The notes: generated by a model from the sequence alone, not told the origin. DNA of 64,000 nt from JBBROS01 sp965213845 (GCA_965213845.1 CBDCAI010000014.1:1-64000); one strand, 5' to 3'. Shown: positions 52,648 through 62,216, counted from the stretch's first letter. A program made the numbers and translations.

Positions 52648-53418
52648 TTGGACCCACTCTATATCCTGTCCGGCCTCGCCGTCGGAGCCCTGGTGGGGCT
52701 GACCGGGGTGGGCGGTGGTTCGTTGATGACGCCGCTGCTGGTGCTGCTGTTCGGCATCCACCCGGCGACTGCGGTGGGCACGGACCTGCTCTATGCCGCC
52801 TGCACGAAAAGCGCGGGCGTCGTGGTGCATTCCCGCAAGCAGAGCGTCGAGTGGCCCGTGGTGTGGCGCCTCGCGGTGGGCAGCCTGCCTGCCAGCGCAT
52901 TGACGCTCTGGGCCCTGCATCTGGCGCCGGTGCAGGCGGGCATCGTGTCCCGCACCATCACGCCGCTGCTGGGGGTCACGCTGCTGTTGACCGCGACCAT
53001 CCTGCTGTTCCAGCAGCCGATCCTCCGGCGCTTCGGCGCAGGCGCGGAGGCGATGGCGCCGGGCCGGCGGTCGACGCTGACCATCGTCGCGGGCGTCGTG
53101 CTCGGTGTCATGGTCACGCTGACCTCGGTGGGCGCGGGCGCGCTGGGGGCCACCATGCTGACGCTGCTCTATCCCCGCCTGCCGATCGTGCGGATCGTGG
53201 GGTCCGACATCGCGCATGCGGTACCGCTGACGCTGCTGGCCGGGTTGGGCTACCTGTATCTGGGCGCGATCGACTGGGTGCTGCTGGGTTCGTTGCTGAC
53301 CGGGTCCGTGCCCGGCATCGTCATCGGCAGCCTGCTGGCGGCACGGGTGTCCGGCAACATCCTGCGGGTGGCGCTGGCCGGGACGATGGTGGGGGTGGCG
53401 GTGAAGCTGCTGGCGTGA
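52648..53418 (+). CDS. TauE/SafE family anion permease
   Basis: A 256-residue membrane protein with about seven helices. GALVGLTGVGGGSLMTPLLV and GVMVTLTSVGAGALGATML are the two repeat halves of the sulfite exporter family, and the GTDLLYAACTKS segment follows the first. Members export sulfite, sulfoacetate or similar organic anions. No ATG or GTG is near the first helix. A TTG at 52648 preceded by GGAGG (52638-52642) is taken as start. Sulfur-linked genes lie about 2-3 kb away, which is suggestive only. Confidence 0.85.
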   Translation: MDPLYILSGLAVGALVGLTGVGGGSLMTPLLVLLFGIHPATAVGTDLLYAACTKSAGVVVHSRKQSVEWPVVWRLAVGSLPASALTLWALHLAPVQAGIVSRTITPLLGVTLLLTATILLFQQPILRRFGAGAEAMAPGRRSTLTIVAGVVLGVMVTLTSVGAGALGATMLTLLYPRLPIVRIVGSDIAHAVPLTLLAGLGYLYLGAIDWVLLGSLLTGSVPGIVIGSLLAARVSGNILRVALAGTMVGVAVKLLA

Positions 53419-53421
53419 CCG

Positions 53422-54051
53422 TCAGGCGATGACGGCCAGCAGGGCTTCGAGCAGCGCATGGACCTCCAGCGCCGCCGCGCCACGGGGAGATTTCTCCGTG
53501 ACGCCCAGCCCCTCCGCGAAGGCCTGCGCATAGGCCGCCCGGTTGCCGAGCGTGACCGGCATCACCACGGCGCCGTGCGTCTTCAGGTCCGCCATCATGG
53601 CGTCGCGCAACTTGCCGGAGGCGGGCACGCGGTTCAGCACCAGGCAGGACGGGCGCTTCTCCTCGGCGGCCAGCTTCAGCGTGCCTTCGGCGGCCCACAG
53701 GTCGGGCGGGCTGGGCTGGACCGGGATCACGACCAGATCCGCGCCCCGGATCGCCCGGCGCGCATCCGTGTCGATCTGCGGCGGGCTGTCCACCAGGACC
53801 ACGTCGTAGGCCTTGCGCAGCCGCTCCAGCTCCAGCGCCAGGCGCCAGCCGGACAGGTCGCTGAACGCGATCGGCGCGGCCGGCGCCGTGCGGGCGGTGC
53901 GGATGGCGTGCCAGCGCGCCAGGCTGTGCTGCGGGTCGATGTCGAGCAGCGCCACGGACCGGGTGGCGGCGAGTGCCGCAGCCAGGTTGGCGGCGAGGGT
54001 CGTCTTGCCGGCCCCGCCTTTCTGCTGCGCGACGGTGATGACGACAGCCAT
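53422..54051 (-). CDS. ParA-family ATPase (orphan)
   Basis: A 209-residue Walker ATPase. AQQKGGAGKTTLAANLA is the deviant Walker A, DIDPQHSLARWH follows, and VVLVDSPPQIDTDARRAI holds the Walker B region. VLNRVPASGKLRDAM fits the family. Orphan ParA proteins position cellular structures such as chemosensory clusters or polar complexes. No parB or centromere-like repeat was seen nearby. The start at 54051 follows no strong ribosome site. It is divergent from the hydrate-repair gene and convergent with TauE. Confidence 0.88.
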   Translation of the reverse strand: MAVVITVAQQKGGAGKTTLAANLAAALAATRSVALLDIDPQHSLARWHAIRTARTAPAAPIAFSDLSGWRLALELERLRKAYDVVLVDSPPQIDTDARRAIRGADLVVIPVQPSPPDLWAAEGTLKLAAEEKRPSCLVLNRVPASGKLRDAMMADLKTHGAVVMPVTLGNRAAYAQAFAEGLGVTEKSPRGAAALEVHALLEALLAVIA

Positions 54052-54070
54052 GGATCGATTCCCACCCCAT

Positions 54071-55600
54071 ATGATCGCCACCATGCACAAACCCGCACGC
54101 CCGTGCCAGGCCGAGCCGCTGTTCACTCCCGCCGAGATGGGCGCCGCGGACCGGCGCGCCGCGGCGTCCGGCCCGGGCCTGACTTTGATGCGCAACGCCG
54201 CCCGGGCGGTGGCTCGTGCCGCGGGGCGCTTCGGGCCGCAGCGCACCCTCGTGCTGTGCGGCCCCGGCGGCAACGGCGGCGACGGCTGGGGTGCCGCGCG
54301 GCTGCTGGCGCAGCAGGGCTGGCCGGTGGCGGTGGGGGAATGGGCGCCGCCGCGGGCCGGGTCGGACGCGGACCGGATGCGGGCGGCCTGGATGGGCGGC
54401 GCGTGGCACGGCGCCCTGGTGCCGTTCCGGGCCGAGGAGGCGGCGCGGGCCGGGCTGGTCATCGATGCGGTGTTCGGCGCCGGGCTGCGCGACGATGTGC
54501 CGGGCGCGGTCGCCGCCGTGCTGGGCGCTGCCGCGCAGGTGCTGGCGGTGGACGTGCCCAGCGGGCTGGACGGCGCGACGGGGCAGGCCCGGGGCCGGGT
54601 ACGCGCGGCCCGGACGACGGTGGCCTTCGTCGCGCGCAAGCCCGGGCACCTGCTGCTGCCGGGGCGTGGCCTGTGCGGCACGGTGCTGCTGGCCGATATC
54701 GGCATGCCCCCGGCCGCATTGCCGGGCGCCACCGTCTGGCGGAACACGCCGGCGCTGTTCCGGCTGGCGGCGCCCGGGGCCGAGAGCCACAAATACACAC
54801 GCGGCCATGTGACCGTGCTGGGCGGCGGGCAGATGCCGGGCGCGGCACGGCTGGCGGCTGCGGCGGCGCGCCGGGGCGGGGCCGGGCTCGTGACCGTCGC
54901 CGCCGGGGCTGCCGCCGACCTCTATCGGATGGGCGACGCCGGCCTGATCGTGTCGGAGGCGCCGCTGGACATCTTGCTGCAGGACGCGCGGCGGCAGACC
55001 TGGGTGGTGGGGCCCGGGCTGGGCATGGCGAAGGCGGGCCGGGCGCTCCCGGCGCTGTTGGCGGCGGGGCGCACCGTGGTGGCCGACGCCGATGCGCTGG
55101 GCGCCTGCGCGGGCGCGCCGGAGCGGCTGCGCGGCTGTGCGGTCATCACGCCGCATGCCGGCGAGTTCTTGAAGCTGTTCGGCCCGATCGGCGACGACAA
55201 GCTGGCGGCGGCCCGTGCGGCGGCCCGGCGGATCGGCGTCGTCGTGCTTTTGAAAGGGGCGGATACGGTCATCGCGGCGCCGGACGGGCGGGCGGCCATC
55301 AACGACGGCGCGCCGCCCTGGCTCGCGACCGCAGGGGCCGGCGACGTCCTGGCCGGGCTGGTGGCGGCGATGCTGGCGCAGGGCCTGCCCGCATGGGAGG
55401 CCGCGTGCGCCGCCACCTGGTTGCATGGCGAGGCCGCCCGGCGTGCCGGCCCCGGGCTGCTGGCCGAGGACCTGCCGGGCCATGTGCCGGCAGCGGTCGA
55501 TGCCGCGATACGCGCCATGGCGGGCGGCGCGGAGTTTCATGCAGACTTCCCGGCCCCCCATGCCGCGACGGGTTCGCCCGCGGCCCGACCTGCGCTATGA
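54071..55600 (+). CDS. nnr: Bifunctional NAD(P)H-hydrate epimerase / dehydratase
   Basis: A 509-residue fused enzyme that repairs damaged NAD(P)H hydrate. The N-terminal YjeF_N epimerase domain (about 20-215) has LVLCGPGGNGGDGWGAARLL and the AVDVPSGLDG motif. The C-terminal dehydratase domain (from about 230) has VTVLGGG, VITPHAGEFLKLFG and the ATAGAGDVLAGLVA catalytic motif. An in-frame ATG at 54083 is an alternative start. The gene follows ParA divergently by about 19 bases. Confidence 0.94.
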   Translation: MIATMHKPARPCQAEPLFTPAEMGAADRRAAASGPGLTLMRNAARAVARAAGRFGPQRTLVLCGPGGNGGDGWGAARLLAQQGWPVAVGEWAPPRAGSDADRMRAAWMGGAWHGALVPFRAEEAARAGLVIDAVFGAGLRDDVPGAVAAVLGAAAQVLAVDVPSGLDGATGQARGRVRAARTTVAFVARKPGHLLLPGRGLCGTVLLADIGMPPAALPGATVWRNTPALFRLAAPGAESHKYTRGHVTVLGGGQMPGAARLAAAAARRGGAGLVTVAAGAAADLYRMGDAGLIVSEAPLDILLQDARRQTWVVGPGLGMAKAGRALPALLAAGRTVVADADALGACAGAPERLRGCAVITPHAGEFLKLFGPIGDDKLAAARAAARRIGVVVLLKGADTVIAAPDGRAAINDGAPPWLATAGAGDVLAGLVAAMLAQGLPAWEAACAATWLHGEAARRAGPGLLAEDLPGHVPAAVDAAIRAMAGGAEFHADFPAPHAATGSPAARPAL

Positions 55601-55634
55601 TGCCCCCAAGACGCCGCGACCGGAGCCTACCCCC

Positions 55635-57071
55635 ATGAGCGACACCGCCGCCCAGATCGGCCTGTTCGACCGCGCCATCCGCCGGATCGCGGGGGTGTGG
55701 CGCGACATGGCCTCCACCGTGTCCACGTCGGAGGGCGAGAGCCTGGCCGACCAGATGCGCGCCTGCCTCAGTGCGCGCGGCGGGGAGATCAGCGCGCGCA
55801 ACCGCTCGGCCAAGCTGGCGCAGGCCTATCTGGGGCTGGACGACGAGGGCCGCCGCGGCTTCCTGCGCGACCTCGCGAGCTTCGACAGCGACCCGGTGGA
55901 GGCCGAGCGCGCCTATGCCGCCGTGCAGGCCGCCAACGACCCGGCCGAACGCACCACCGCCAAGGTCGCGCTGCGCCGCGCGCTGGAGCCGCCGCGGGTG
56001 CGGCTGCTGACGCAGTTCACCACCATCCCGGACGGGATGAAGTTCCTGGTGGACCTGCGGGCGACGCTGCTGACGCTGAAGGGCACGGACCCCTGGCTGA
56101 TGGCGCTGGAGAGCGACCTGAAGAACCTGCTGGCCAGCTGGTTCGACGTCGGCTTCCTGGAGCTGCAGCGCATCGACTGGCACAGCCCGGCCCTGCTGCT
56201 GGAGCGCCTGGTGGGGTACGAGGCGGTGCACGAGATCCGCTCCTGGAGCGACCTCAAGAACCGGCTGGACAGCGACCGCCGCTGCTATGCGCTGTTCCAC
56301 CATCGAATGCCGAACGAGCCGCTGATCTTCGTCGAGGTGGCGCTGGTGCGCGGCCTGGCCGACAGCGTGCAGCGCCTGCTGGACAAGAAGGCGCCGCTGC
56401 TGGACCCGAAGGAGGCCGACACTGCCATCTTCTATTCCATCAGCAACTGCCAGAAGGGCCTGGCCGGCATCAGCTTCGGCAACTTCCTCATTAAGCGTGT
56501 GGTGGAGCTGCTGGGCAACGAGTTCCGCAACCTCAAGCAGTTCGCCACGCTGTCGCCGATGCCGGGCTACCGCCGCTGGCTGGACGCGAAGCTGCGCGAC
56601 AACGACCCGAAGCTGCTGACCGACGACGAGGCCGCCAGTCTGCGGACGGCCATTCCCGTGCCGATCCCTGCGCCCGCCACACCCGGGGCGGCGGCGGTGG
56701 CTGGGCCGGCGACGGGCAATGCGGCGCTGGCGACCATCCTGGCCCGCCGCGCCTGGTTCCGCGACACGGCCGTGGCGCGGGTGACGGAGCCGGTGCTGGT
56801 CCGCCTGGCTGCGCGCTACCTCCTGGGCGAAGGCCGCGGCGGCCGGGCGCTGGACCCGGTGGCCCACTTCCATCTGTCGAACGGGGCGCGGGTCGAGCGG
56901 ATCATGGCCGCCGCCGACACCTCGGAGAAGGGCGGCAAGGAGAGTGCGACCCTGATGGTCAACTACCTCTACGACCCCGCGAAGATCGAGGAATATCATG
57001 AGGAATATGCCGGCGACGGCAAGCGCAACGCCAGCACCGCCGTCCGCAAGCTGGCGCGCGGCTGGGCGTGA
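55635..57071 (+). CDS. Malonyl-CoA decarboxylase
   Basis: A 478-residue MCD-family enzyme that decarboxylates malonyl-CoA to acetyl-CoA. The helical N-terminus (SARNRSAKLAQAYLGLDDEG) precedes the catalytic domain with AVHEIRSWSDLKNRLD, CYALFHHRMPNEPLIFVEVAL and FYSISNCQKGLAGISFGNFL, where the catalytic Ser and His are expected. HFHLSNGARVERI and MVNYLYD near the end match the family. A gene encoding its usual partner MatB (malonyl-CoA synthetase) is not in the window. Confidence 0.92.
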   Translation: MSDTAAQIGLFDRAIRRIAGVWRDMASTVSTSEGESLADQMRACLSARGGEISARNRSAKLAQAYLGLDDEGRRGFLRDLASFDSDPVEAERAYAAVQAANDPAERTTAKVALRRALEPPRVRLLTQFTTIPDGMKFLVDLRATLLTLKGTDPWLMALESDLKNLLASWFDVGFLELQRIDWHSPALLLERLVGYEAVHEIRSWSDLKNRLDSDRRCYALFHHRMPNEPLIFVEVALVRGLADSVQRLLDKKAPLLDPKEADTAIFYSISNCQKGLAGISFGNFLIKRVVELLGNEFRNLKQFATLSPMPGYRRWLDAKLRDNDPKLLTDDEAASLRTAIPVPIPAPATPGAAAVAGPATGNAALATILARRAWFRDTAVARVTEPVLVRLAARYLLGEGRGGRALDPVAHFHLSNGARVERIMAAADTSEKGGKESATLMVNYLYDPAKIEEYHEEYAGDGKRNASTAVRKLARGWA

Positions 57072-57075
57072 CCCG

Positions 57076-57318
57076 ATGACGGCTTTCGCCAGGGTCGACG
57101 TGGCAGAGACGGTGATCGCGGAACTCCAGGCGCTGGGGCCTGAGCTCCGCCAAGGCGGTATCGTCGAGATGTCGCTGTTTGGCTCGCTGGCACGGGGTGA
57201 GGCACGCGCCGACAGTGAACTCGAGCGGGCGGCGGCCGCGGCCTTGGCCCGCCTGCCGCCGCGCGACCAGGGCCCGGCGAACCGGCCTGGAGCCCCTGGG
57301 AAGGACTGTCCATCATGA
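57076..57318 (+). pseudogene. Truncated MNT-type nucleotidyltransferase remnant
   Basis: The frame opens like a minimal nucleotidyltransferase (VAETVIAELQALGPELRQGG; SLFGSLARGEARADS), the GS-x10-D-type active-site start. Where the family should continue SDIDL, the sequence breaks (SELERAAAAALARL) and ends in an Arg/Pro/Gly tail of no family character. Only the first ~45 residues look like the MNT domain of toxin-antitoxin or DNA-defence pairs. The end overlaps the next gene by four bases. It looks like a decayed copy. Confidence 0.6.
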
Positions 57319-59702
57319 ACGCGCCTGCCGTCTTCCACCCGTTGCCGCCCGATCGCCTGATTGCCCTGCACCAGGTGGAACGCAAGCTGCTGTGGCTGTC
57401 GGCGTGGATGATCCACAACGCGAACCATGTGCGGCCGAACCGGGACGGGTTGAAGGTGGGCGGGCACCAGGCGAGCTGCGCCAGCGTGATCAGCATCATG
57501 ACGGCGCTGTATTTCGAGATCCTGCGGCCGGAGGACCGTGTGGCCGTGAAGCCGCATGCGGGCCCCGTGTTCCATGCGATCAACCGCCTGCTCGGCCGGC
57601 AGACGCCCGAGAAGATGGCCGGGCTGCGGCAGATGGGCGGGGTGCAGAGCTACCCGTCCCGCACCAAGGACGGGGGTGAGGTGGACTTCTCCACCGGGTC
57701 CGTGGGCCTGGGTGTCGCACTGACCAGCTTTGCGGCCCTCATGCAGGACTATGTCCGGCTGCACGGGCTGCAGACCCCCGAGGCCGCCGCCCTGCCGCCG
57801 GGCCGCATGGTCGCGATCGCCGGCGATGCGGAGCTGGACGAGGGCAATATCTACGAGGCACTGCTCGAGGGCTGGAAGCACGACGTCCGCAACGTATGGT
57901 GGATCATCGACTACAACCGGCAGAGCCTCGACAGCGTCGTGCCCGACCGGCTGTTCGGCCGGATCGAGGGCCTGTTCCGCGACATGGGCTGGAACGTCGT
58001 CACCCTGAAATACGGGCGCAAGCTTCAGGCGGTGTTCGAACGCCCGGGCGGCGAGGCGCTGCGGACCTGGATCGACGACTGTCCCAACAGCCTGTACTCC
58101 GCGCTGACGTTCCAGGGCGGGGCCGCCTGGCGCCAGGCGCTGCTGGCCGAACTGGGGCGGGAGGCCGGGTTCCGCGCCATCGTCGACCCGCTGAGCGACG
58201 ACGAGCTAGCGGCGCTGATGACCAACCTGGGTGGCCACGACGTCGACTACCTCATCGAGTGCTTTCGCGCCGCCGATGCCGCGGGGGACCAGCCGACCTG
58301 CTTCATCGCCTACACGGTCAAGGGCATGGGCCTGCCGTTCGCCGGGCACAAGGACAACCATTCCGGGCTGATGTCGCGCGACCAGATGGAGGGGTTCCGC
58401 CAGGAGATGCGCATCCGCCCGGGCCATGAATGGGACGTGGCGGAGGGGCTGGACCTGGACGAGGCGGCGTTCCGCTCCGTCATCGAGGGTGCCCCGTTCG
58501 CGCAGCCGCTGACGCCGGGCGGGCGCTTCCTGTCCGCGCCGCCGGTGCACGTGCCGGCCGTGCTGCCGACGCCGAAGCTTGTGGGCCGCAAGGTCAGCAC
58601 CCAAGCCGGGTTCGGCGACATCCTGGCCGAGATCGGCCGCGGCAACGGCGAGTTCGCCGAGCTGGCCGCGCACCTGCTGACCACGAGCCCCGACGTCACC
58701 GTGTCCACCAACCTCGGCCCCTGGGTGAACCGCCGCGGGGTGTTCGACAGGCATACCCGCAACGACGTGTTCCGCGACGCCAAGCTGGCGAGCGCCCAAC
58801 GCTGGGGCATGGCGCCCTCGGGGCAGCATATCGAGCTGGGGATCGCCGAGCAGAACCTGTTCCTGCTGCTGGGGGCGGCCGGGCTGCAGCACAGCCTGAA
58901 CGGCGCGCGCATCCTGCCGATCGGGACGGTGTACGACCCCTTCGTCAACCGCGGCCTCGATGCGTTGATCTACGCCTGCTACCAGGATGCCCGGTTCCTG
59001 CTGGTGTCCACGCCCAGCGGCATCAGCCTGGCGCCCGAGGGCGGGCAGCACCAGAGCATCAACACCCCGCTGATCGGCATGGCTGCCGACCGCCTCGCCG
59101 CCTACGAGCCGTCGCACGTGGACGAGCTGGCGATCCTGTTGCGCCATGCCTTCGTGCACATGCAGGCCGAGGGCGGCTCGGCCGTGTGGCTGCGCCTGTC
59201 CACCCGGCAGCTGGAGCAGCACGACCGCACGCTGGACCCCGCGGCGGTCATCGCCGGCGCGCATTGGGTGGTGCCGCCGGCCGAGGGCGCGCCGATCGCG
59301 CTGGCCTATCAGGGCCCGGTGGCGCCGGAAGCCGAGGCCGCGTTCGCCGAGCTGCGGGACGAGGTGCCGGGCGCCGGGCTGCTGGCCGTGACCAGCCCGG
59401 ACCGGCTGCATGCCGGCTGGCTGGAGGCCGGGCGGCAGCGGCGCGCGGGCCCGGGGGCGGCATCCCCCCCGTCGCATATCGAGGCGCTGTTGGCGCCGCT
59501 GGCCCGCGATGCCGCGCTGGTGACCATCCTCGACGGCCACCCGGCGGCGCATTCCTGGCTGGGCGCCGTGCGCGGCCAGCGTGTCGTTCCGCTGGGCCCC
59601 GACCATTTCGGCCAGAGCGGCGACCTGCCGGATCTGTATCGGGAGTACGGCCTGGACACGGACGCCATCCTGGACGCCTGCGCGGCCGCCCTGCTGGGCT
59701 GA
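57315..59702 (+). CDS. Transketolase-like / AceE-type thiamine-diphosphate E1 enzyme
   Basis: A 795-residue ThDP enzyme. The first domain (GGHQASCASVISIMTALYFE, then DFSTGSVGLGVALTSFA and AIAGDAELDEGNIYEALLEGW) holds the thiamine-binding GDxxLxEG motif. The second domain has QHIELGIAEQNLFLLLGAAG with the catalytic Glu. Pattern and length agree with homodimeric pyruvate/2-oxobutyrate dehydrogenase E1 (AceE/MdeB type). No E2 or E3 subunit genes are adjacent, so it is stand-alone. The start overlaps the broken nucleotidyltransferase by four bases (ATGA), which may be coincidental. Confidence 0.88.
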   Translation: MNAPAVFHPLPPDRLIALHQVERKLLWLSAWMIHNANHVRPNRDGLKVGGHQASCASVISIMTALYFEILRPEDRVAVKPHAGPVFHAINRLLGRQTPEKMAGLRQMGGVQSYPSRTKDGGEVDFSTGSVGLGVALTSFAALMQDYVRLHGLQTPEAAALPPGRMVAIAGDAELDEGNIYEALLEGWKHDVRNVWWIIDYNRQSLDSVVPDRLFGRIEGLFRDMGWNVVTLKYGRKLQAVFERPGGEALRTWIDDCPNSLYSALTFQGGAAWRQALLAELGREAGFRAIVDPLSDDELAALMTNLGGHDVDYLIECFRAADAAGDQPTCFIAYTVKGMGLPFAGHKDNHSGLMSRDQMEGFRQEMRIRPGHEWDVAEGLDLDEAAFRSVIEGAPFAQPLTPGGRFLSAPPVHVPAVLPTPKLVGRKVSTQAGFGDILAEIGRGNGEFAELAAHLLTTSPDVTVSTNLGPWVNRRGVFDRHTRNDVFRDAKLASAQRWGMAPSGQHIELGIAEQNLFLLLGAAGLQHSLNGARILPIGTVYDPFVNRGLDALIYACYQDARFLLVSTPSGISLAPEGGQHQSINTPLIGMAADRLAAYEPSHVDELAILLRHAFVHMQAEGGSAVWLRLSTRQLEQHDRTLDPAAVIAGAHWVVPPAEGAPIALAYQGPVAPEAEAAFAELRDEVPGAGLLAVTSPDRLHAGWLEAGRQRRAGPGAASPPSHIEALLAPLARDAALVTILDGHPAAHSWLGAVRGQRVVPLGPDHFGQSGDLPDLYREYGLDTDAILDACAAALLG

Positions 59703-59724
59703 CCGCGCCGGGTGTCGGCAGGCG

Positions 59725-61053
59725 TCAGGCCGGCTCGAACAGGGCCTGCGCCAGGTAGCGGCCGGGCTGCACGCCGCCGGGGCAGGCGAACAGGCCGCCG
59801 CCGACGGGGGTGACGAACTGGTTCAGCATGTCGAAGCGGGACATGCGCTCGAAGATGCGGATGAAGCCGGTCCGCGGGTCCTTCTGATAGCAGACGAAGA
59901 ACAGCCCGGCGTCCAGCACGTTGCCGCGGCGCCAGGGCGGCCAGCGCTCCGCGATGACCGCGACGCCGTTGTCGTAGGAGTAGGCGCGGCGCAGGATCTG
60001 GGCGCCATCGTTGTTCTCCGGCGCGGCCAGCCGGACATGGGCGTTCTCGGCGATGACGGGGTTGCCGTCGGCGTCTTCGGCCGCGAGGTCCAGCGGCGCG
60101 AACTCGTCCGTGCTGCCGCCCACCGCGGCGACGCCGGCGCCCGAGGCCTTGCGGCGGCCGACCGTCTTCTCCTGGAAGCCGAGCGCCATGCGGTCCCACT
60201 TCTCGAGGGCGATGCGGATGGGGCGCGCGACGACGTAGCTGCCGCCCTGCATCCATGCGCCGCCGTCGGCGCCCACCCAGACATGGGTGTCGAGCGCGGC
60301 CGGGTCGCCCACGGCCACGTTGTTGGTGCCGTCCTTGAAGCCCATCAGGTTGCGCGGCGTCACCTCCGCCGCATAGCCCGGCACGAAACCCGACTGCATC
60401 CAGCGGATCGTCGCGACCCCCGCAGCCAGGCGCATCATCTGCCGGACCGCGTGCAGCGCCGCCTGGGGGTCGTCGCTGCAGGCCTGGACCGAGAGGTCGC
60501 CGCCCGTGCGTTCCGGCACCAGCTGGTCCCCGGGAAAGCGGGGCAGGTCGACGAAGGCGTCGGGCCGGCGGGCGGCGAGGCCGAAGCGGTCGGCGCCGTC
60601 CTTCTCGAACAGGGTCTGGCCGAAGCCGAAGGTGAGCGTCAGGCGGTTGGGCGGCAGACCGAGCACGTCGCCGGAGTCGCCGGGGGGCTGGGCCGGGTCG
60701 TCGTGGACCCCGAGCGGCGCGCCCTGGGTCAGGCGGGCGGCGGCCTCGGTCCAGGCCTGCATCAGCGCGGGCAGCGCGGCGGCGTCCTGCGCGACGACGT
60801 CGAAGGCGGCGAAGGTGCTGTGCGCCTGGATGGGCGTGACGATGCCGTTCTGGTGCGGCCCGTGGAACGGCAGCCGCCGCTCGTCCTGCAGCGCGTCGGT
60901 CTTGATCAGCGGTGGCGCACCCTGCGCCGCAGCGGCGCGCGCCCCCCCGGCCGCGCCGCCCAGTGCGCCGGCCAGGCCGAGCGCCGCGCCGAGCACGCCG
61001 CGCCGGCTCGCCCCCGGGGCAGCGTAATTGCCGGAGAAGGGGCAGCCGCTCAT
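59725..61053 (-). CDS. efeB: Dye-decolourising peroxidase, EfeB type
   Basis: A 442-residue secreted DyP-type heme peroxidase. A Tat-type twin-Arg signal (SRRGVLGAALGLAGALGG) is at residues ~17-35. The DyP core has GFGQTLFEKDG, then GFKDGTNN (the GxxDG motif near 240), and AYSYDNGVA and FVCYQKDPRTGFIRI at the C-terminus. EfeB works in iron uptake with EfeU/EfeO. The start overlaps the beta-propeller gene as ATGA. The operon is preceded by an iron-box-like palindrome, which fits iron control. Confidence 0.92.
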   Translation of the reverse strand: MSGCPFSGNYAAPGASRRGVLGAALGLAGALGGAAGGARAAAAQGAPPLIKTDALQDERRLPFHGPHQNGIVTPIQAHSTFAAFDVVAQDAAALPALMQAWTEAAARLTQGAPLGVHDDPAQPPGDSGDVLGLPPNRLTLTFGFGQTLFEKDGADRFGLAARRPDAFVDLPRFPGDQLVPERTGGDLSVQACSDDPQAALHAVRQMMRLAAGVATIRWMQSGFVPGYAAEVTPRNLMGFKDGTNNVAVGDPAALDTHVWVGADGGAWMQGGSYVVARPIRIALEKWDRMALGFQEKTVGRRKASGAGVAAVGGSTDEFAPLDLAAEDADGNPVIAENAHVRLAAPENNDGAQILRRAYSYDNGVAVIAERWPPWRRGNVLDAGLFFVCYQKDPRTGFIRIFERMSRFDMLNQFVTPVGGGLFACPGGVQPGRYLAQALFEPA

Positions 61054-62204
61054 GGACTGCCGCGCATCAGGGTGTTGGTGTCGTCCATCACGTAATAGAA
61101 ACCCTTGTTGTCCGGGGTCATGGCGATGCCGAACAGGTCGCCGTTGCCCGGGGGGGACTGGGCCTGGTCGGTGTTGATCCATTGGGCATAGACCTGCTTG
61201 CCCGCGACGGGATCGATCTCGACCAGGCGGCCATCCTTGCCGTTGCAGACCAGAAGATGGCCCTCGGGCGACCATACCATCGCCAGCGGCCAGGACAGCA
61301 AACCGTCCTTCGTGACGACCCGGCCGGTGCCGCCGCTATCCGTGCGGGTGGTCGCGTTCGGGATGGCGGTGATGACGTTGTCGAGGCCGTCCGTCACGTA
61401 CAGCGTGTTGTCGGTGCCCAATGCCAGCCCGGTCGGGCCGAGCAGGAAGTTGTCGTAGTCCGCGCGATGGGCGAAGCCGTGGCCCACGACGGTCTGGCTG
61501 ACCAGCACGGGCGGCCTGCCCTGCGGGATCGACAGCTCGAGCCGCAGCACGGTCGCGTTGTGAAACACGACCGGCAGGCCGGTGGCGCGGTCCAGCACGT
61601 GGGGCCCGGGCAGGCCGAAGCCCGCCATGCTGATGAACAGCGTGGCCGTCGCGCCGTTGTCCACCACCGCCATGTTGCCCCAGGGGTCGTTGATGGTGGG
61701 GCCGGACCAGGCCGCCACCAGCTTGCCGTCGGGGTCCAGCACCAGCAGGCAGCCGTCGCCCTTGGTGGCCGTCGTGCCGTCGGTGCTGGGCGTGCTGCCG
61801 ACGATGACCCAGCCGGTCTTCAGCATGGTCATGGCCGTGGTGAGCCCGACGCCGCCCGGGCATTGCGGGATTGTCTGCGGCAGGCGGGCGAACAGGTAGG
61901 TCTGCTTCGTGCCCGGCCGGTAGCCGACGATGGTGGTGCCGGTGCCCTGCAGATTGGTGATGTTGTTAAAGTTGTCGACCAGAACGTCGTCCTTCATCAC
62001 CTTTCCGGCCGAGACGGGGGCCACGATGACGGCGTAGGGGTTGAGGTCGCCGTTGTCCGTGACGGTGGAGCCCAGCGTCGTGTGGCGGTGGATGGTTTCC
62101 AGGAAGCCGCGGCGCTGCTGGGCCTGGACCAGGGTCGGGACCAGCGTGCACAGGGCGGCCGAAAGCGCCAGCGTGACCAGGCCGAGTCGGGTTGGGTTCG
62201 TCAT
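61050..62204 (-). CDS. Secreted NHL/beta-propeller protein
   Basis: A 384-residue protein with a signal peptide (LVTLALSAALCTLVPTLVQA) and a beta-propeller fold. Repeats include LGPTGLALGTDNTLYVTDGLDN and LAMVWSPEGHLLVCNGKDGRL, each with the NHL-type turn. The N-terminal part (GDLNPYAVIVAP) has a motif common in such secreted propellers. It is coupled to efeB by ATGA and follows the porin by 12 bases. A role in iron handling is inferred from the operon, not the fold. Confidence 0.82.
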   Translation of the reverse strand: MTNPTRLGLVTLALSAALCTLVPTLVQAQQRRGFLETIHRHTTLGSTVTDNGDLNPYAVIVAPVSAGKVMKDDVLVDNFNNITNLQGTGTTIVGYRPGTKQTYLFARLPQTIPQCPGGVGLTTAMTMLKTGWVIVGSTPSTDGTTATKGDGCLLVLDPDGKLVAAWSGPTINDPWGNMAVVDNGATATLFISMAGFGLPGPHVLDRATGLPVVFHNATVLRLELSIPQGRPPVLVSQTVVGHGFAHRADYDNFLLGPTGLALGTDNTLYVTDGLDNVITAIPNATTRTDSGGTGRVVTKDGLLSWPLAMVWSPEGHLLVCNGKDGRLVEIDPVAGKQVYAQWINTDQAQSPPGNGDLFGIAMTPDNKGFYYVMDDTNTLMRGSP

Positions 62205-62216
62205 GGTGCGGTGGTC

